Numbered from the stretch's first letter, positions 15,327-23,791 are shown. The stretch: DNA of 35,927 nucleotides from Marmoricola sp. (GCA_025964795.1 JAOPYC010000003.1:1-35927), one strand, 5' to 3'. Program-made: numbers and translations. Notes: a model not told the origin generated them from the sequence alone.

Positions 15327-15680
15327 TCACGGGGTGAGGGGGAGGTAGGGCCCGAGGTCGGCCCGTTGTCCCGACGCCCGGATGCGTCCCGAGGCGAGCG
15401 CGTCGGCCCACGACTCGCGCCCGGTGGCCAGGTCGACCCACGTCGCGCCGTCGAGCTCCACCACCGCCGGCGGCGTGCCCCGGGTGTGCCGGACGCCGGG
15501 GATCACCTGCGCCGCGGCGTACGGCGGGACGCGCACCTCGACCGAGTGGCCGGGCGCCTTGATCGAGAGCACGGCCAGGAAGTGCTTGGACAGCAGCTTG
15601 AGGTCGGCGCGGGTGCGCTCCTCGCGGGCGAGCGCCTCCTCGACCGCGACGGGGTCCTGGAGCCGGAGGTGGGTGGGCAC
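15327..15680 (-). CDS. sterol carrier family protein (bacterial SCP ortholog, SCP_3-like)
   Basis: A 117-aa protein with the blocks EVRVPPYAAAQVI, HTRGTPPAVVELDGATWVDLA and ASGRIRASGQRADLGPYLPL. This matches my memory of the small actinobacterial SCP-like proteins often found near purF (for example Rv0807 next to Rv0808 purF). The fold is that of sterol carrier proteins, which bind lipids or small hydrophobic ligands; the true ligand is unknown. GTG at 15680 follows a TAGCGT -10 element by 6 nt and has no SD, so a leaderless message is likely. In this genome it is separated from purF by about 7 kb of other genes. Confidence 0.75.
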   Translation of the reverse strand: MPTHLRLQDPVAVEEALAREERTRADLKLLSKHFLAVLSIKAPGHSVEVRVPPYAAAQVIPGVRHTRGTPPAVVELDGATWVDLATGRESWADALASGRIRASGQRADLGPYLPLTP

Positions 15681-15686
15681 ACCCCG

Positions 15687-15692
15687 ACGCTA
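15687..15692 (-). promoter_or_regulatory. leaderless-type -10 element of the SCP-like gene
   Basis: TAGCGT on the minus strand, 6 nt before the GTG at 15680, with no Shine-Dalgarno in the gap. Confidence 0.45.
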
Positions 15693-15708
15693 GCCGCCCC
15701 GCCGACGC

Positions 15709-15852
15709 TCAGTGGTGCAGCGTGGTCCCGCAGCGCGGGCAGTGTGCCGCGTGGCACAGCTCCAGCGCCTGGCCGCACAGGCAGGTCGTCTCCGTCACGA
15801 GCAGGACCGAGGCCCTCGCGCCGGTCGCCGTCTCCATGGTCATGGTCGCCAT
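15709..15852 (-). CDS. 47-aa Cys/His-rich, zinc-ribbon-like small protein
   Basis: A short frame encoding MATMTMETATGARASVLLV and a C-terminal part TCLCGQALELCHAAHCPRCG, ending TTLHH. The CxC, C, and CPRC cysteines plus several histidines could bind zinc or iron. ATG at 15852 has GAGG 6 nt upstream, and two further Met codons follow at short intervals. The frame ends 16 bp before the -10 of the SCP-like gene. I recognise the general pattern as a small actinobacterial Cys-motif protein but not its function. No membrane segment is present. Confidence 0.6.
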   Translation of the reverse strand: MATMTMETATGARASVLLVTETTCLCGQALELCHAAHCPRCGTTLHH

Positions 15853-15983
15853 CACGCACCTCGTTCGGTCTTGCCTCACCGCTCGCCGGACAGCAGGAGT
15901 TCGTTGCCACTGCCCGCGCGGATCTCTTGCCCTGGAAGAGCGCCGAGTGAGCGCGGTGATACCTCCCCGGGAAGTGCCCGAGC

Positions 15984-16346
15984 TCAGCAGTCGTTCTCGT
16001 CCGGGTTGGCGTAGTCGAAGGCCCAGCGGACCAGCGGGGTGAGCAGGGTCGCGGCCTCCTGGCCCGTCGGCGTGAGGGAGTAGCTCACGTGCGGGGGTAC
16101 GACGGGCAGCGACTCCCGGTCGACCAGACCGTCAGCCTCGAGCGTGCGCAGCGTCGAGACCAGCATCTTCTCGCTGACCCCGTCGATGGCGCGCTTCAGC
16201 TCGCCCCATCGCATCGGTCCGTCCGCGAGGACCAGCAGCACCAGCACGCCCCACTTGCTGGTGACGTGCTCGACCAGCGCCCGCGTCATCCGGCAGTTGG
16301 TGATGCCCCCCAGCCCGGGGACCCGGCCCTGCGCGCTGCTGCTCAT
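15984..16346 (-). CDS. HxlR-family transcriptional regulator
   Basis: A 120-aa winged-helix regulator of the HxlR/DUF24 type: GITNCRMTRALVEHVTSKWG, VLLVLADGPMRWGELKRAI, GVSEKMLVSTLRTLEADGLV and VSYSLTPTGQEAATLL are all family signatures. Cys18 in TNCRM is at the position of the redox/quinone-sensing Cys of QorR- and YodB-type members, and the C-terminal residue is also Cys. The gene is divergent from a quinone-reductase-like gene, the usual QorR/qor arrangement, so it probably represses that gene and itself. ATG at 16346 follows TAGGCT by 6 nt, a leaderless promoter. Confidence 0.92.
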   Translation of the reverse strand: MSSSAQGRVPGLGGITNCRMTRALVEHVTSKWGVLVLLVLADGPMRWGELKRAIDGVSEKMLVSTLRTLEADGLVDRESLPVVPPHVSYSLTPTGQEAATLLTPLVRWAFDYANPDENDC

Positions 16347-16352
16347 GGACCG

Positions 16353-16358
16353 AGCCTA
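16353..16358 (-). promoter_or_regulatory. leaderless-type -10 element of the HxlR gene
   Basis: TAGGCT on the minus strand, 6 nt before the ATG at 16346. A TACGCA sits 17 nt upstream as a possible -35, and the inverted repeat at 16363-16380 fills the spacer. Confidence 0.45.
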
Positions 16359-16362
16359 GAGC

Positions 16363-16380
16363 ACGCACTTCAAGGTGCGT
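16363..16380. promoter_or_regulatory. candidate HxlR operator
   Basis: ACGCACTTCAAGGTGCGT is a perfect inverted repeat with 6-bp arms and a 6-bp spacer. It lies between the -10 and -35 regions of the HxlR gene and upstream of the divergent reductase gene. A second dyad, TCCCT-G-AGGGA, follows at 16384-16394. The placement suits a repressor; the true half-site is not known. Confidence 0.5.
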
Positions 16381-16469
16381 ACCTCCCTGAGGGAACGTAT
16401 CGCGGGCCCACCCTGTTGGGCCGGGTGACGACCCCGACCGGCGGGGACGCCCAGAGAAAGAGGAACCAC

Positions 16470-17315
16470 ATGTCGATCGTCGTGACCGCCGCAACAGGAC
16501 AGCTCGGACGCCTGGTCGTGGAGCGACTGCTCGCCCGCGGGGTTCCCGCCGGCGACGTCCTGGCCACCGCACGCCGCCCCGAGGCGCTGGCGGACCTCGA
16601 GGCACAGGGAGTGCGGGTCGCGGGCCTGGACTACGACGACGTCGACGACGAGGTGCTGAGCTCGGGCGACGTCCTCCTGCTGGTCTCCAGCAGCACCCCG
16701 GGCATCCGGGTGCCCCAGCACGAGAACGTCATCCGCGCCGCCGCCAGGGCCGGCGTCGCCAGGATCGTCTACACGAGCGCGCCCGCGGCCGACGACACCG
16801 ACCTGGTCCTCGCCCCGGAGCACGCCGCCACGGAGCGGCTGCTCGAGGAGAGCGGCCTTCCCTACACGTTCCTGCGCAACGGCTGGTACACCGAGAACTA
16901 CCAGCCGGCCTTCGAGCAGGCGCGCGCCACGGGCACCGTCGTGGCCAGCGTGGGCGACGGGCGGGTGGCCAGCGCCCCTCGCGCGGACTTCGCGGACGCG
17001 GCGGCCGTGGTCCTCTCCGAGACCGGCCACGAGAACGCGGTCTACGAGCTCTCCGGCGACCACGCCTGGGACTTCGACGAGCTGGCGGCCGCCTTCACCG
17101 ACGCCCTGGGGAAGCCGGTCTCCTACGAGCGCGTCTCGCCCGAGCGGCACCTGGAGATCCTGAAGGACGCGGGCCTCGACGACGGCACCGCCGGGTTCGT
17201 GGTCGCCCTCGACCAGAACCTCGCGGCCGGACTGCTCGCCGTCACCACCGGCGACCTGGCCCGCTTGATCGGCCGTCCCACCGTCCCGCTGGCGGAGACC
17301 GTCGCTACCTGGTGA
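16470..17315 (+). CDS. NmrA/SDR-type NAD(P)H:quinone oxidoreductase (QorB/YtfG-like)
   Basis: A 281-aa atypical short-chain dehydrogenase. The dinucleotide motif is TAATGQLGRLVVERLL at the N-terminus; the middle has LLVSSSTPGIRVPQHENVI, ARIVYTSAPAADDT and LPYTFLRNGWYTENY, characteristic of QorB/YtfG. It would reduce quinones with NAD(P)H in the cytosol, protecting against quinone or electrophile stress. ATG at 16470 has AGAGG 6 nt upstream. It is divergent from the HxlR gene, and the 123-bp intergenic region carries the inverted repeats expected for control by that regulator. The gene ends 34 bp before the convergent WYL regulator. Confidence 0.9.
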   Translation: MSIVVTAATGQLGRLVVERLLARGVPAGDVLATARRPEALADLEAQGVRVAGLDYDDVDDEVLSSGDVLLLVSSSTPGIRVPQHENVIRAAARAGVARIVYTSAPAADDTDLVLAPEHAATERLLEESGLPYTFLRNGWYTENYQPAFEQARATGTVVASVGDGRVASAPRADFADAAAVVLSETGHENAVYELSGDHAWDFDELAAAFTDALGKPVSYERVSPERHLEILKDAGLDDGTAGFVVALDQNLAAGLLAVTTGDLARLIGRPTVPLAETVATW

Positions 17316-17349
17316 CATCGCGGTCTCGGCGAGGCTCAGGCGAGGGATC

Positions 17350-18306
17350 CTAGGACGGCCGTGTCCCGGCCCTGGCGAACCGATCGGCCACCCGGCCCAC
17401 CAGCTCGCGCAGCTCGACCGGGCTCTCGACGGTGAACTCGGCCTCCAGCTGGGCGAGCACCATCACCGGCCAGCTGAGCGAGTCGACGTTCATCGTCAGC
17501 ACGCAGCCGCCGTCGACCTCCTGGACCTCGCCCCACTGCCCCACGGCCCGGGAGGCGACCTCGGCCCGGGTCGCGACCCGCACCCGGACGTCGTACCTCT
17601 GGGGGATGCGGCGGATGCCGGACTGCACGAAGGCGACGGCGTCCGCTGCCGGGAGCTCGCGGGGCCGGTAGCGCTGGCCGGTGGTCGTCACCTCGCCGAT
17701 CCGGTCCAGCCGGAAGGAGCGCCAGTCCTGGCGGTCGCGGTCGTATGCGACGAGGTACCACCGACGTCCGAGCGACACCAGCCGCAGCGGCTCGACGCGA
17801 CGCTCGGTGGGGTCGGCGTCGCGAGCGGTGTAGCCGAACCTGACCAGCTCGTCGTCGCGACAGGCCTGCGCGAGCGTGGTGAGCACGTCCGGGTCGATCA
17901 CCGGCCCCCCGCCCCAGGCCGCGTTGTCGGTCTGCGAGCGCACGGCGTCCATCCGCCGGCGCAGCCGCGGCGGCATCAGCGCGATCACCTTGGTCAGCGC
18001 CTGGACCGAGGTCTCCTCCATCCCGCTGACGGCACCGGCCGCCGAGGTCCGCAGCCCGACCGCGATCGCGACGGCCTCCTCGTCCTCCAGCAGCAGCGGC
18101 GGCAGCGAGGCGCCGGCGCGGAGCTGGTAGCCACCGGCCACTCCGCGCGAGGCGTCCACGGTGTAGCCGAGCTCGCGCAACCGGTCGATGTCGCGCCGCA
18201 GCGTGCGCGGGCTCACCGAGAGCCGCTCGGAGAGCTCCTCGCCGGGCCAGTAGCGGTGGGTCTGCAGCAGCGACAGCAGGCGCAGCATCCGGGCGCTGGG
18301 GTCCAT
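17350..18306 (-). CDS. WYL-domain (YafY-type) transcriptional regulator
   Basis: A 318-aa regulator. An N-terminal HTH_11 domain covers MLRLLSLLQTHRYWPGEEL and LSVSPRTLRRDIDRLRELGY (about 7-47). A WYL domain follows from about residue 140, with SLGRRWYLVAYDRDRQDWRS and FRLDRIGEV, and a C-terminal WCX-like part covers RVRVATRAEVASRAVGQWG. WYL proteins sense nucleic acids or small ligands; the ligand here is not known. ATG at 18306 lies 7 nt after TAGTCT. It is divergent from the DrrAB-like exporter by 63 bp, with a 19-bp palindrome centred between the two starts, so it most likely controls the exporter and itself. Confidence 0.9.
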   Translation of the reverse strand: MDPSARMLRLLSLLQTHRYWPGEELSERLSVSPRTLRRDIDRLRELGYTVDASRGVAGGYQLRAGASLPPLLLEDEEAVAIAVGLRTSAAGAVSGMEETSVQALTKVIALMPPRLRRRMDAVRSQTDNAAWGGGPVIDPDVLTTLAQACRDDELVRFGYTARDADPTERRVEPLRLVSLGRRWYLVAYDRDRQDWRSFRLDRIGEVTTTGQRYRPRELPAADAVAFVQSGIRRIPQRYDVRVRVATRAEVASRAVGQWGEVQEVDGGCVLTMNVDSLSWPVMVLAQLEAEFTVESPVELRELVGRVADRFARAGTRPS

Positions 18307-18313
18307 GGTCTCC

Positions 18314-18319
18314 AGACTA
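18314..18319 (-). promoter_or_regulatory. leaderless-type -10 element of the WYL regulator gene
   Basis: TAGTCT on the minus strand, 7 nt before the ATG at 18306. Its -35 position falls inside the 19-bp palindrome. Confidence 0.45.
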
Positions 18320-18328
18320 GGTCTCAAA

Positions 18329-18347
18329 GCGGTCAGAATCTGGCCGC
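18329..18347. promoter_or_regulatory. 19-bp palindrome, candidate WYL operator
   Basis: GCGGTCAGAATCTGGCCGC: two 9-bp arms around a central A, with 8 of 9 positions complementary. It lies 22 bp from the WYL start and 22 bp from the exporter start, so it covers the -35 zones of both divergent promoters. One dimer bound here could control both genes. Confidence 0.6.
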
Positions 18348-18356
18348 AATGCCTCC

Positions 18357-18362
18357 TAGCGT
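18357..18362 (+). promoter_or_regulatory. leaderless-type -10 element of the DrrA-like gene
   Basis: TAGCGT, 7 nt before the ATG at 18370. The -35 position (about 18334-18339) is inside the palindrome. Confidence 0.45.
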
Positions 18363-18369
18363 CGAGAAC

Positions 18370-19371
18370 ATGAGCCAAGACACCCAGCACCCAGCGATCC
18401 GGACGCAGGCCCTGACCAGGCACTTCACGCGTCACAAGCAGACGGTCGAGGCGGTGCGCGGCCTCGACCTGGAGGTCGCCCCCGGCGACCTCGTCGCCTT
18501 CCTCGGCCCCAACGGCGCCGGCAAGTCCACCACCCTGCGGATGCTGACCACGCTGATCGCGCCGACCTCGGGCACCGCCGAGGTCGCGGGGTACGACGTG
18601 GTCCGGCACCAGCGCGACGTACGCCGCAGCATCGGGTACGTCGGACAGGGCAACGCCGCCGCGCACCAGCAACGCGGCCGGGACGAGCTGGTCAGCCAGG
18701 CCCGCGCGCACGGGATGAGCCGGGCCGACTCCCGCAGGCGGGCCGACGAGCTGCTCGAGGCCTTCGACCTCGCCGACCACGGTGGCCGGCCGGTCTCCAC
18801 GCTCTCCGGTGGCCAACGTCGGCGGCTCGACATCGCCATCGGGCTGGTGCACACGCCCCGGCTGCTGTTCCTGGACGAGCCCTCGACCGGGCTCGACCCG
18901 CAGAACCGGCTCAACCTGCAGGAGCAGGTGAAGCGGCTGCACACCGAGCACGGCACCACGATCGTGCTGACCACGCACTACCTGGAGGAGGCGGACGCCA
19001 TCGCCGACCGGGTGGTGGTGATCGACCACGGCCTCGTCATCGCCGACGACACGGCCACCGGCCTCAAGTCCGGGCTGGGTGACCTCGTCACACTCAACTT
19101 CGCGAGCACCGAGGAGGCGACGGTCGGCGCCCAGCGGGCCGGGCGCCTCGCGGCCGACGTGGCGCTCGACGACTCCGTCGTCACGATCCGCACCCCGGGC
19201 GGCGCGGAGCTCGCCCCGGGCCTCGTCCAGGACCTCGCCGTGGCCGGAGCGCCGGTCCGGCGCATCGAGGTCGTCGGGCCGACCCTCGACGACGTCTTCC
19301 TCGACCTGACCGGCCGCAGCCTGCGCGAGAGCATCGACCAGACCACCCCCACCGAAGGAGCAGCAGCATGA
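18370..19371 (+). CDS. DrrA-like daunorubicin-resistance-type ABC ATP-binding protein
   Basis: A 333-aa ABC ATPase with Walker A GPNGAGKST, signature STLSGGQRRRLDIAIGL, Walker B RLLFLDEPSTGLDPQ and H-loop TTHYLEEAD. The length and C-terminal extension ending in LDDVFLDLTGRSLRE are typical of DrrA-type exporters. The Q-loop region (GYVGQGNAAAHQQRG) is also DrrA-like. The ATG at 18370 fits the leaderless -10; an ATG at 18349 is in frame but lies before that -10. It ends in an ATGA overlap with the permease gene. Expected role: export of a hydrophobic drug-like compound; the substrate is unknown. Control by the divergent WYL protein is likely. Confidence 0.93.
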   Translation: MSQDTQHPAIRTQALTRHFTRHKQTVEAVRGLDLEVAPGDLVAFLGPNGAGKSTTLRMLTTLIAPTSGTAEVAGYDVVRHQRDVRRSIGYVGQGNAAAHQQRGRDELVSQARAHGMSRADSRRRADELLEAFDLADHGGRPVSTLSGGQRRRLDIAIGLVHTPRLLFLDEPSTGLDPQNRLNLQEQVKRLHTEHGTTIVLTTHYLEEADAIADRVVVIDHGLVIADDTATGLKSGLGDLVTLNFASTEEATVGAQRAGRLAADVALDDSVVTIRTPGGAELAPGLVQDLAVAGAPVRRIEVVGPTLDDVFLDLTGRSLRESIDQTTPTEGAAA

Positions 19372-20180
19372 GCACCGTCATCGAGCACGACAACACCAGC
19401 ACCCGGTCCGGCGTACGTCCTCCGGCGACCCAGGACCCGGGCTTCCTCGCTGACACCTGGAACGTCATGGTCCGCGAGCTCAAGCCGGTCTTCCGCGAGC
19501 CGGTCTCCGTCCTGTTCGCGATGGTGCAGCCGCTCGTGTTCCTCGGACTGTTCGCCCCGCTGCTGCCCGAGGTGGGCAATGGCTCGGCCCTGCAGTGGTT
19601 CGTGCCGGGCATCGTGGCGATGACGGCGCTGATGGGCGCCTCGTTCACGGGCGCCAACCTGACCCAGGAGATCATCAGCGGCTCCCACGAACGGCTGCTG
19701 GTCTCGCCGCTGAGCCGGTCCTCGCTGCTGGTGGGGCGTTCCCTCAAGGAGGTGGTGCCGATGCTGATGCAGACCGCGATCATCCTGCTCGTGGTCACGC
19801 CGTTCAGCTTCGACCTGCACCTCGGTGGGGTCCTGGTCGGGATGGCGGTGCTGTCCCTGTTCAGCATCGGGGTCGGCGCCCTGTCCTTCGCGCTGGCGCT
19901 GGCCTCGAAGAACCAGGAGTGGCTGTTCTGGACCGTGCAGCAGACGCTGGTGTTCCCGCTCCTGCTGCTGGCCGGCGTGCTGCTCCCCCTCCGGGGGGCG
20001 CCGGGGTGGCTGCGAGCGGTGTCGGACCTGAACCCGCTGAAGTACGTCGTGGAGGCCGAGCGGGCCCTGTTCGCCGGGGCGTTCCCGGCGGACACCGTGG
20101 CCTACGGTTTCGTCGGGGCGGCGGTGGTCGCGTCGCTGGGGCTGGTGATCGGGCTGCGCGCGATGGAACGGTCCAGCTGA
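19368..20180 (+). CDS. DrrB-like ABC-2 type transporter permease
   Basis: A 270-aa membrane protein with about six hydrophobic segments, such as SVLFAMVQPLVFLGLF, MLMQTAIILLVVTPF and TLVFPLLLLAGVLLPL. Family marks are NLTQEIISGSHERLLVSPL and the C-terminal SDLNPLKYVVEAERALF, the ABC-2 pattern. ATG at 19368 overlaps the ATPase stop (ATGA) and has GGAG upstream, so the pair is coupled. Its last 79 bp overlap the 3' end of the convergent acyltransferase gene. Nothing is missing from the fold. Confidence 0.93.
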   Translation: MSTVIEHDNTSTRSGVRPPATQDPGFLADTWNVMVRELKPVFREPVSVLFAMVQPLVFLGLFAPLLPEVGNGSALQWFVPGIVAMTALMGASFTGANLTQEIISGSHERLLVSPLSRSSLLVGRSLKEVVPMLMQTAIILLVVTPFSFDLHLGGVLVGMAVLSLFSIGVGALSFALALASKNQEWLFWTVQQTLVFPLLLLAGVLLPLRGAPGWLRAVSDLNPLKYVVEAERALFAGAFPADTVAYGFVGAAVVASLGLVIGLRAMERSS

Positions 20181-21289
20181 GCCCGCATCCGCTCGCGCAC
20201 CGGCTCCTCGAAGAACCGGTAGAGCAGCCACGCGGTGAACACGATCACCGGGATGAACAGCAGCTCGCCGTAGTACCTCGGCAGCGGCTCCAGGTAGAAC
20301 GTCCCGGTGTAGCGGGTGACGTCGCGGAACAGGTAGAGCATCGGGCTGTGCACCAGGTAGAGCGCGTAGGAGATGCCGCCCCCGAGGACCAGGGCACGTG
20401 TGGAGAGGAACGCGTTCAGCGGTCCGGTGCCGATCGCCAGGCAGGCGATCAGCGGCAGGAAGAGCACCACCACGAAGGACGCGTCGTGGGGGGCGAGCTC
20501 CGCGGCGCGGACGACGTACAGCCAGCCGACGACCGCGGCCACCGAGGCGATGGCGCCGACGCCCGCCAGGCGGCGGCCCTGTGGGGTGAGGTCCAGGCGG
20601 GACAGCCCGGCGCAGAGCACCATCCCGGTGACGAACTCGCACAGGATGCGCGGGATCCACACCCAGTCGGTCAGGTCGCCGTGGGAGGAGATGCTCACCA
20701 CCAGGGGCACCATCGTCAGGACCGACAGCAGCAGCAGGGTCCGGGCCCGGAGACGGCGGTGGCCCAGGGTGACCGCCAGCACCACGACCGGGAAGACCAG
20801 GTAGGCGAGCCACTCCGCCGACAGCGACCAGGCCGGCCCGACCCAGCTGACCGGGCCCTGCTCCGGCTTGAACCACTGCTGCACCATCAGGGCCTGCCGC
20901 AGCAGGTTGGCCCAGGTCAGGGTGGCCGTGTCGGAGGTGCCCCAGGCCTCGTGCCGCAGGATGCGCAGCACGGCGGCCCCGAGCAGGACCAGGATGTAGA
21001 GCGGCCAGATGCGCGCCAGCCGCAGCCACAGGAAGCGCAGCGTCCCGCGGAGCTCGAGGCGCCCGCCCATCCGGTCCAGGTAGGTCAGCGCCAGCACGAA
21101 GCCGGACAGCATGAAGAACAGGTCGACTCCCCGGGCCCCGGCCCCCGCGACCGGCGCCACGACGTGCAGCGCGTTGGGATAGTTGGCGTGGAGCAGCCCG
21201 CTGTTGTGGCGCACCGAGTGGTAGACCACGACCCACAGCGCGGCGAAGAACCGGACGCCGGTGAGTGCGCGGAGGTGCTCGGTGCGCAC
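20102..21289 (-). CDS. acyltransferase family 3 membrane protein (OafA/YrhL-like)
   Basis: A 395-aa integral membrane protein with about ten hydrophobic segments. The family motifs are RALTGVRFFAALWVVVYHS at the N-terminus with the His, GARGVDLFFMLSGFVLAL and LRFLWLRLARIWPLY, then PAWSLSAEWLAYL. These proteins transfer acyl groups (often acetyl) to sugars of cell-envelope polysaccharides or lipids, or to secondary metabolites; the acceptor is unknown. GTG at 21289 is only 4 bp after the purL stop, so it is expressed with purL despite the unrelated function. The tail (RSIARSPITSPSDATTAAP) is low in complexity and runs over the convergent exporter permease gene. Confidence 0.9.
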   Translation of the reverse strand: MRTEHLRALTGVRFFAALWVVVYHSVRHNSGLLHANYPNALHVVAPVAGAGARGVDLFFMLSGFVLALTYLDRMGGRLELRGTLRFLWLRLARIWPLYILVLLGAAVLRILRHEAWGTSDTATLTWANLLRQALMVQQWFKPEQGPVSWVGPAWSLSAEWLAYLVFPVVVLAVTLGHRRLRARTLLLLSVLTMVPLVVSISSHGDLTDWVWIPRILCEFVTGMVLCAGLSRLDLTPQGRRLAGVGAIASVAAVVGWLYVVRAAELAPHDASFVVVLFLPLIACLAIGTGPLNAFLSTRALVLGGGISYALYLVHSPMLYLFRDVTRYTGTFYLEPLPRYYGELLFIPVIVFTAWLLYRFFEEPVRERMRAQLDRSIARSPITSPSDATTAAPTKP

Positions 21290-21293
21290 GGAC

Positions 21294-23597
21294 TCAGGCC
21301 ATGGCCGCAGGCAGCGTCAGGGTCCACGCGGTGCGCAGCTCCTCGAGGGGTACGCCGAAGGCTCCGGTGACCTCGAGCGCGTCACCGCGGGTCTCGCCCA
21401 GCGAGGTGATCGGTACGCCGTGCTCGGCGGCCAGCTCGAAGAGGCGCTCCTCGTCCTCCGGGGAGACCGAGACGACGACGCGTGCGGCCGACTCGCTGAA
21501 CAGCGCGACGAACTCGTCCCCGCCGGCCACCTCGGAGAGGTCGACCCGCACTCCCACGCCGTGGCGCAGGCAGGACTCCGCCAGGGTCTGGGCCAGTCCG
21601 CCGTCGGAGACGTCGTGTGCCGACGAGACGACACCGGTGGCCGCGACGAGCAGCTCGCTCAGCGCGCGCTCGGCGGCCAGGTCGACCTGCGGGGGCAGGC
21701 CGCCGAGGTGGTCGTGGACGACGTGGGCCCACTCGGAGCCGGAGAGCTCCTCGCGGGTCTCGCCGAGCAGCAGGACGCGGTCGCCGGTGGCCGCGAACCC
21801 GGTCGGCGTGCGCCGCGTGACGTCCTCGATCACGCCCAGCACGGCCACGACCGGGGTCGGCAGGATGGCCGTCTCGCCGGTCTGGTTGTAGAGGCTGACG
21901 TTGCCGCCGGTGACCGGGATGCCGAGCTCGATGCAGGCGTCCTTGAGGCCGCGACAGGCCTCGGCGAACTGCCACATCACTGCGGGGTCCTCCGGGGAGC
22001 CGAAGTTGAGGCAGTCGCTGATCGCCATCGGGGTGGCGCCACCGGTCGAGACGTTGCGGTAGGACTCGGCCAGGGCGAGCTGCGCCCCGGCGTAGGGGTC
22101 GAGGCGGGCGAACCGGCCGTTGCAGTCCGTGGAGACCGCGACGCCGAGGTTGGTGTCGGTGTCCACCCGCACCATGCCGCTGTCGCTCGGCTGGGCCAGC
22201 ACGGTGTTGCCCTGGACGTAGCGGTCGTACTGGTCGGTGACCCACGACTTGTCGCACAGGTTGGGGCTCGCCACCAGCCGCAGCAGGGTCTCGCGGAGCT
22301 CGTCACCCGTCGCCGGTCGGGCGAGCCTCTCGGCGCCGTCGGCCTGGAGGTCGTCCTGGTCGGCGGGCCGGGCGAACGGGCGGTGGTAGGTCGGGCCGTC
22401 GTGCGCGACCGACCGCGGCGGCACGTCGACGACACGCTCGCCGTGCCAGTCGATCTGCAGGTGGTCACCGTCGGTGACCTCCCCGATGACGGTCGCGTCG
22501 ACCTCCCACTTCTCGCAGATGGCCAGGAACGCGGCGACGTCGGCGGGCTCGACCACCGCCATCATCCGTTCCTGCGACTCGCTCATCAGGATCTCCTCGG
22601 GAGCCAGCGTCGAGTCACGCAGAGGCACCCGGTCGAGCTCGACGTGCATGCCGCCGTCGCCGGCGCTGGCCAGCTCGCTGGTGGCGCAGGACAGGCCCGC
22701 CCCACCGAGGTCCTGGATGCCGGCGACGATCCCGGCCGCGAACAGCTCGAGGGTGCACTCGATGAGCAGCTTCTCCATGAACGGGTCGCCGACCTGGACG
22801 CTGGGCCGCTTGGCCGGGCCGGAGCTGCCGTCGGCCGACTGGTCGAAGGTCTCGCTGGCGAGGACGCTGACGCCGCCGATGCCGTCGCCCCCGGTGCGGG
22901 CGCCGTAGAGGATGACCTGGTTGCCGACCCCGCTGGCCTTGGCGAGGTGGAGGTCCTCGTGGCGGAGCACGCCGACGCACAGCGCGTTGACGAGCGGGTT
23001 GCCGGCGTACGTCGCGTCGAAGACGACCTCGCCGCCGATGTTGGGCAGCCCGAGGCAGTTGCCGTAGCCGCCCACCCCGGCGACGATCCCGGGCATCACC
23101 CGATGGGTGTCGGGGGCGTCGAGCGGGCCGAAGCGCAGCGGGTCCATCACCGCGACCGGGCGGGCGCCCATGGCCAGGATGTCGCGGACGATCCCGCCGA
23201 CCCCGGTCGCCGCACCCTGGTAGGGCTCGACGTACGACGGGTGGTTGTGGCTCTCGACCTTGAACGTGACGGCGTAGCCCTGGCCGATGTCGATGACGCC
23301 GGCGTTCTCGCCGATGCCGGCGAGCATCTTGCCGGCGCGGGTCACCTGCGGGATCTCGGAGAACTGCGCGAGGTGCACCTTGCTGGACTTGTAGGAGCAG
23401 TGCTCGCTCCACATCACGGAGTACATCGCCAGCTCGGAGCTCGTCGGTCTCCTGCCCAGGATCTCGCGGATCCGGGCGTACTCGTCGGCCTTCAGGCCCA
23501 GCGCCGCCCAGGGCTGGTCACGCTCGGGATCGGTGCCGGCCACGGCAACCGTGTCGAGCCGGACGTCGGGCGCGGTGTCGGTGCTGGAGCTGACCAC
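21294..23597 (-). CDS. purL: phosphoribosylformylglycinamidine synthase subunit PurL (small-type)
   Basis: A 767-aa FGAM synthetase catalytic subunit; this is the small PurL that works with PurQ and PurS: FGAR + ATP + NH3 to FGAM. Landmarks are [88 protein letters not shown] and [13 protein letters not shown], in normal order and full length. GTG at 23597 has no SD but follows TAGGTT by 6 nt. The gene is parted from purQ/purS by a gene on the opposite strand, so it has to use its own promoter. The acyltransferase follows at 4 bp. Confidence 0.97.
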   Translation of the reverse strand: MVSSSTDTAPDVRLDTVAVAGTDPERDQPWAALGLKADEYARIREILGRRPTSSELAMYSVMWSEHCSYKSSKVHLAQFSEIPQVTRAGKMLAGIGENAGVIDIGQGYAVTFKVESHNHPSYVEPYQGAATGVGGIVRDILAMGARPVAVMDPLRFGPLDAPDTHRVMPGIVAGVGGYGNCLGLPNIGGEVVFDATYAGNPLVNALCVGVLRHEDLHLAKASGVGNQVILYGARTGGDGIGGVSVLASETFDQSADGSSGPAKRPSVQVGDPFMEKLLIECTLELFAAGIVAGIQDLGGAGLSCATSELASAGDGGMHVELDRVPLRDSTLAPEEILMSESQERMMAVVEPADVAAFLAICEKWEVDATVIGEVTDGDHLQIDWHGERVVDVPPRSVAHDGPTYHRPFARPADQDDLQADGAERLARPATGDELRETLLRLVASPNLCDKSWVTDQYDRYVQGNTVLAQPSDSGMVRVDTDTNLGVAVSTDCNGRFARLDPYAGAQLALAESYRNVSTGGATPMAISDCLNFGSPEDPAVMWQFAEACRGLKDACIELGIPVTGGNVSLYNQTGETAILPTPVVAVLGVIEDVTRRTPTGFAATGDRVLLLGETREELSGSEWAHVVHDHLGGLPPQVDLAAERALSELLVAATGVVSSAHDVSDGGLAQTLAESCLRHGVGVRVDLSEVAGGDEFVALFSESAARVVVSVSPEDEERLFELAAEHGVPITSLGETRGDALEVTGAFGVPLEELRTAWTLTLPAAMA

Positions 23598-23603
23598 GGG
23601 ACA

Positions 23604-23609
23604 AACCTA
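23604..23609 (-). promoter_or_regulatory. leaderless-type -10 element of purL
   Basis: TAGGTT on the minus strand, 6 nt before the purL GTG, with no Shine-Dalgarno. No good -35 match is seen. Confidence 0.45.
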
Positions 23610-23697
23610 CTGGCGACCGGGGCGTACGGCGTGGTCGGCACCCTGGGAGGTCGTCGCACCCTGCCGAACCATTTTCCTGATCGAGAAATGCCAAGAA

Positions 23698-23719
23698 TGA
23701 ATTACATATCTGTAATTCA
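23698..23719. promoter_or_regulatory. AT-rich 22-bp palindrome upstream of the DUF1906 gene
   Basis: TGAATTAC (23698-23705) and GTAATTCA (23712-23719) are perfectly complementary arms around ATATCT. It stands out sharply by its AT content and lies 72 bp before the start of the secreted protein gene, just upstream of a possible TTACTG-N16/17-TAGGGT promoter. It is a probable regulator-binding site. Confidence 0.5.
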
Positions 23720-23791
23720 CGGAAATGCCTGTTACTGGTGTGACGAACGGGGTTAGGGTGACGCAGTTTTCCGACATTCCAGGAGATTACG

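Noticed and set aside
21261..23756. 831-codon plus-strand frame opposite purL
   Set aside because: It is wholly explained by codon bias of purL on the other strand and has no SD or recognisable motif.
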